This document shows positions 60,901-64,000 of a stretch of DNA of 64,000 nt, piece by piece (positions within the stretch are counted from its first letter, which is position 1; every line of letters begins with the position of its first letter). A program made the translations under genes and the position numbers. A model generated the notes under the pieces. It saw nothing but the letters and a program-made list of their open reading frames with translations. It was not told the origin of the DNA and ran no database searches. Origin of the DNA: Bemisia tabaci (Eukaryota; Arthropoda; Insecta; Hemiptera; Aleyrodidae); assembly GCF_918797505.1 (NCBI RefSeq), contig NC_092793.1, forward strand, positions 87,680,411-87,744,410, in the 5' to 3' direction.

Positions 60901-61260
60901 CCCCCCCCCCCCCCTCGGCAAAATCATGGGTTCATTCGGTGATAAGGCAAGTGATATGTCATTTCCTACGTAATTTTGGTCGTATATTTCACATATGAAG
61001 TCAAAAGAGCTCCCCGGTCAAAATTGGCACCCTAATTGTAAGTTCAAAATGGCGGCCAAATTTGGAAGGCAGGGGGGTGCATTTTGAAGAGATAAAAATC
61101 ACTTGAGATGGCAAGTAAGGTTTCCAATTCTTCGTATTCTAAGTCAACGAAACGAATGTGAATGAATTTTAAATATTTTATTTTATATGAAAAAGAGACG
61201 TGATGTTCAAGATGGTGATCAGTGTGGCAGTTCGGGGTAAAAATGAATTTAGAAGGAGCA

Positions 61261-62178
61261 TCTACAGGGATTTCAAAAGTACCGCTTCCCCCATCTAACT
61301 TTCAAACGGCTAGAGATAGAAAAACGAAACTCTTGGAATGTTTCTATCTCAAAGAGGACAATCTTCTCGGGGGGGTCAAAAATTTTGTCCTCCCCTCGGG
61401 AGGGGGGGCAGGGGGCCCCCAACTTTTTTTTTCAAATGGTAACCCCTATCTAGTGAGACATCATTGGAAAGAACATTAAAAACTGAGAATTTTTTTTCCG
61501 CAGAGGGAGGATCAATATCAACAAACCGCATATCATTATCTAATTTTGGGCCGAGTTATGATAGGTCAAAGGTCAAATTTTACCTATTTTCAAAAAATCA
61601 TAACTTTGGTTCTTTTCGTGAAGAAAAAAATAAAACGGGATAATTTACTGAATTATAATCACTTTTAAGTAAAAATCACAGAAATCACTTCGAGCGAATT
61701 TTAAGGGGGGGTTCGGACCCCCAAATACGCCAGTTTAAAGGTCATTCGATTTTCCCGTGAAATGAGCCAATTTCCCCCAAAGGAGGAGTGTCGTTTCCGG
61801 CCCCACCTGGATTTTGCTGAATGTTTCATATTTTAAAAGTACTAGTCCTAGGTAGACTCTATGCCAAATATTTTACCGAACGGAGCCCGTGCAAGGGTGC
61901 AGCAGCGCCTCAAACCCAAAATCCTGGCTTCGAAAAATCGTTATTTTCGTTGCTTTTTTCGACTGTTTTCACTCTTTCAGCAAACGATTCAAATAGATTT
62001 TTTGGCGTACTTTTCGTTTCTGGCTTTTTAACAAGTCCTCCGATGAATTTTAAGGGGTCTTGCGGTCCACGGTTGCCATTTTTTGCCCATTTATAGGGAT
62101 TTTTTCAATTTTGCACACGTTCTATCTCTAGCCATTTGAAAGTTAGATGGGGGGAGCGGGACTTTTGAAACACCCTGT
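61261..62178. mobile_element. DNA element with ACAGGG ends (~55-bp inverted repeats)
   Basis: Left TACAGGGATTTCAAAAGTAC with CATCTAACTTTCAAACGGCT, right AGCCATTTGAAAGTTAGATG with GACTTTTGAAACACCCTGTA. Interior related to the repeats at 4512-4850 and, inverted, at 22300-22900. No transposase. A target duplication is not clear. Confidence 0.78.
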
Positions 62179-62191
62179 ATCATGAGTTATT

Positions 62192-63239
62192 TTATTCATT
62201 TAGAAGCCCATGTATTTTTTCAATAAAGATGAGGTCATGAAACACTCTTTTCTTACAATTACACCGGATAATTTTAAGCAGGGACTCCGCAGGAGCTGGA
62301 GGCAAGTCGCTTAAAATAGGATGAAGCTTCTTGTTGTTATTCATCCATACCCACCGACTAACATCCAGATCGCTCCATCCCATCCACAGTTGAATTTGAA
62401 AGTAGCTCCTAAATTAATGGTACCTACTTCATGGCTGATAATGTCGAGGGTAATTTCTCTGGTTGAATAAAGACTTTGAAAACTGCAACTTTTTCCTAGG
62501 ATATGTGATGACAGAGGTTTTCGAAAGTCATATATTTTTTGATTACCATACAGAAGTAATGTTTCGCCAAAAATGCGTACCTATCTCCGTTGCAATGTTT
62601 CAAAATATCTGCTCGTACTTTTTATTTTTTATTTTTTTTTTGTTTTTTTTTTGTTTTTTTGTTTTTTTTTTTTAGTAGGGACCAAACCAACATCATAACT
62701 TGAAATTTTTACAGAATATTCCTCATGTGGAGAGGAACAATAACCAAGAGTTTTTAAAAAAAGACTTTTAGTAGGTAATTTTTTACGAAGAAACTGAAGT
62801 ATGACAGGAAGTCTGCAACGCCCCAAACCGAAATACGCATTCAAGCAGTTTCACCATCGATTTACTCTTTCCCAGCTCTCTACATTCCTTCAAGGCTTTG
62901 ATTAAGTTCCAAGAATCTTTTTGCAGATTCTTGCAGGTAAGGATCAGATAAAAGCGTATTGAATAAAGTTGTTGTTCCTATTCCATGCATGTGAGAGGTC
63001 AAATCGTAGGCTTCATTGTCCTTGGAAACAACCGATCGAACATCAAATTGAGCGATGGATTTGTAAGTATGACCATATATTTCAATGGCACTCGATGGAG
63101 TAGAGAGAGACCCACCATCCAAAACGTACTGAACGCTTTCCATATTATTTTCGGTATTTGTAAATTGTTCATCCTCTGAGTCTAAGGCATCTGAACTTGA
63201 GTTCTTCGTTTGTTTGCAGTAATCAGTGAGACACCACAC
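62192..63239 (-). pseudogene. Broken transposon-associated arthropod ORF
   Basis: Two - strand pieces. The first (63239-62880) reads YGHTYKSIAQFDVRSVVSKD, then SHMHGIGTTTLFNTLL and LQESAKRFLELN. The second (62383-62192) reads MGWSDLDVSRWVWMNNN, then LPPAPAESLLKIIRCNCKK. They correspond, in order, to the (G)CDTTSxxxGIGK...AxxFxxx block and the WGW...LPPAPxxLLxxIRCNCK block of a high-copy uncharacterised arthropod family with a cysteine-rich tail. Between them are frameshifts, a T-rich microsatellite (62620-62672) and loss of the D-T-T-S signature. The cysteine-rich tail after RCNCKK is missing. Inactive remnant, similarity judged from memory of the pattern. Confidence 0.5.
62618..62672. repeat. 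T-rich microsatellite
   Basis: TTTTTTTTG-type repeats over about 50 bases. They generate a false Lys-rich or Phe-rich reading frame on either strand. Confidence 0.9.
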
Positions 63240-63639
63240 TATTTGTGACTTGTCACTTGTCAGCCATGTTGGTCATCGTCTTGAATAAGACGTCACGTTT
63301 TTGAGTAAAATACATTTTTCGTATTTCCTTCAGATTCATTTCGTTGACTTAAATTACGAAGAAACTGATACTTCACTTGCCATCTCACTGGATTTTTTCT
63401 CATAAAAATGCACCCCCCTGCCTTTCAAATTTGGCCGCCATCTTCGATTTGGGGCACCAATTTTGACCGGGGGGTTGTTTCGACTTAAAATAAGAAATCT
63501 ACGATCAAAATTACGTAGAAAACGATACCTCACATGCCACGACATGCACATCTGAAGATACCGATATCTCAGAGGCCGTATTATGGGTGCCATTTTGAAT
63601 TTTAGGCATTTTGGGGGTGTTCCGGGATCGGACACCGAA

Positions 63640-64000
63640 AGAATTCTAAAACACTGTTCGAGGGAACCTACTGATGATGTTTACACAAGTTTTGATCTCA
63701 TTTTACATTTTTAACGTCGTTCTAACAATAATTCAACGCGATAATTCGCCGAAACGTAGCAAAATCACATTCTGCTAAAAAAATACCACATTACCGTACG
63801 TCGCAAATAAGGTAGGTCAACACGGCATGGGTGACAAACCTGGCCTTGCCAACATTCATAGTTCTTCGGGTGATTTTTCAAGCTCAAGTGACGTGGTCGA
63901 ACTGGTATGCGATATATCGCATTGATTAGGTCCAAAATCTCGGCAGATTTTGAATTTTTAGCGAAGAGGACGATAGCCCCTACGCATGAGCCTAAAAATT
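63640..64000. other. Right edge, no gene recognised
   Basis: After the inverted-repeat arm the sequence to the end of the window shows no coding or RNA signal on either strand. Confidence 0.5.

Larger units (their letters stand above)
60930..63550. repeat. Inverted repeat pair (60930-61130 / 63360-63550)
   Basis: The left block has ACGTAATTTTGGTCGTA, CCCGGTCAAAATTGG, ATGGCGGCCAAATTTGGAAG and GGGGGGTGCATTTT. The right block carries the reverse complements in matching order (AAAATGCACCCCCCTG, TTTGGCCGCCAT, CAATTTTGACCGGG, ATCAAAATTACGTAG). They flank the 61.3-62.2 kb element and the broken ORF. Confidence 0.8.

Overview
This window is nuclear DNA from an animal, most likely an arthropod. Coding sequence sits in short exons with GT/AG (one GC/AG) introns, and the two recognisable host genes give animal-type proteins. 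The rest is AT-rich and packed with inverted repeats, MITEs, a Helitron and decayed LINEs. The transposon-associated proteins resemble families I know from insects, hemipterans in particular. That order-level guess is an inference. There are no bacterial features, and most open frames over 60 codons are chance or repeat-derived.

Two host genes lie tail to tail. On the + strand is the 3' part of a CRK/CRKL-type adaptor gene: three exons at 4296-4424, 6253-6360 and 19242-19460, encoding most of the N-terminal SH3 domain, the linker and the C-terminal SH3 domain with the stop codon. The SH2 exons must lie upstream of base 1. On the - strand is a nearly complete PEX6 gene (peroxisomal AAA+ ATPase). 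Ten exons run from the ATG at 58759 down to 25806, and every junction keeps the reading frame. They give about 770 codons covering the N-terminal region, the degenerate D1 ATPase domain and the catalytic D2 domain. The last short C-terminal exon was not found. PEX6 has a GC-AG intron, a 77-nt exon preceded by a 27-nt poly-T tract, and an arginine in place of the D1 Walker A lysine. The two proteins have unrelated jobs (SH2/SH3 signalling; export of PEX5 from peroxisomes), so their adjacency says nothing about shared function.

Repeat layout. 1-4.3 kb: tandem repeats, small foldbacks and a hAT MITE nested in a palindrome. 4.4-19.2 kb (CRK introns): a MITE with a 4-bp target duplication, a repeat family with tRNA-like boxes (copy A, 9.4-15.1 kb) split by a 4.4-kb element with CCCAAGTAGC ends, itself split by a foldback that carries further MITEs, then a 1.1-kb palindrome. 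19.7-25.8 kb: intergenic, or the undetected PEX6 3' end, with a 1.3-kb palindrome. 25.9-57.8 kb (PEX6 introns): more palindromes, LINE reverse-transcriptase fragments, a 2.6-kb Mutator/Foldback-like element with a 10-bp target duplication, repeat copy B (39.1-41.0 kb) split by a 764-bp Helitron, a transposon-associated protein fragment and a tRNA-derived SINE. 59-64 kb: further repeats flanking a broken transposon-associated ORF.

The most informative signal is the nesting. Repeat copies A and B act as each other's empty sites, which fixes the ends of two insertions to the base: the CCCAAGTAGC element (9888-14304) and the Helitron (39547-40310).
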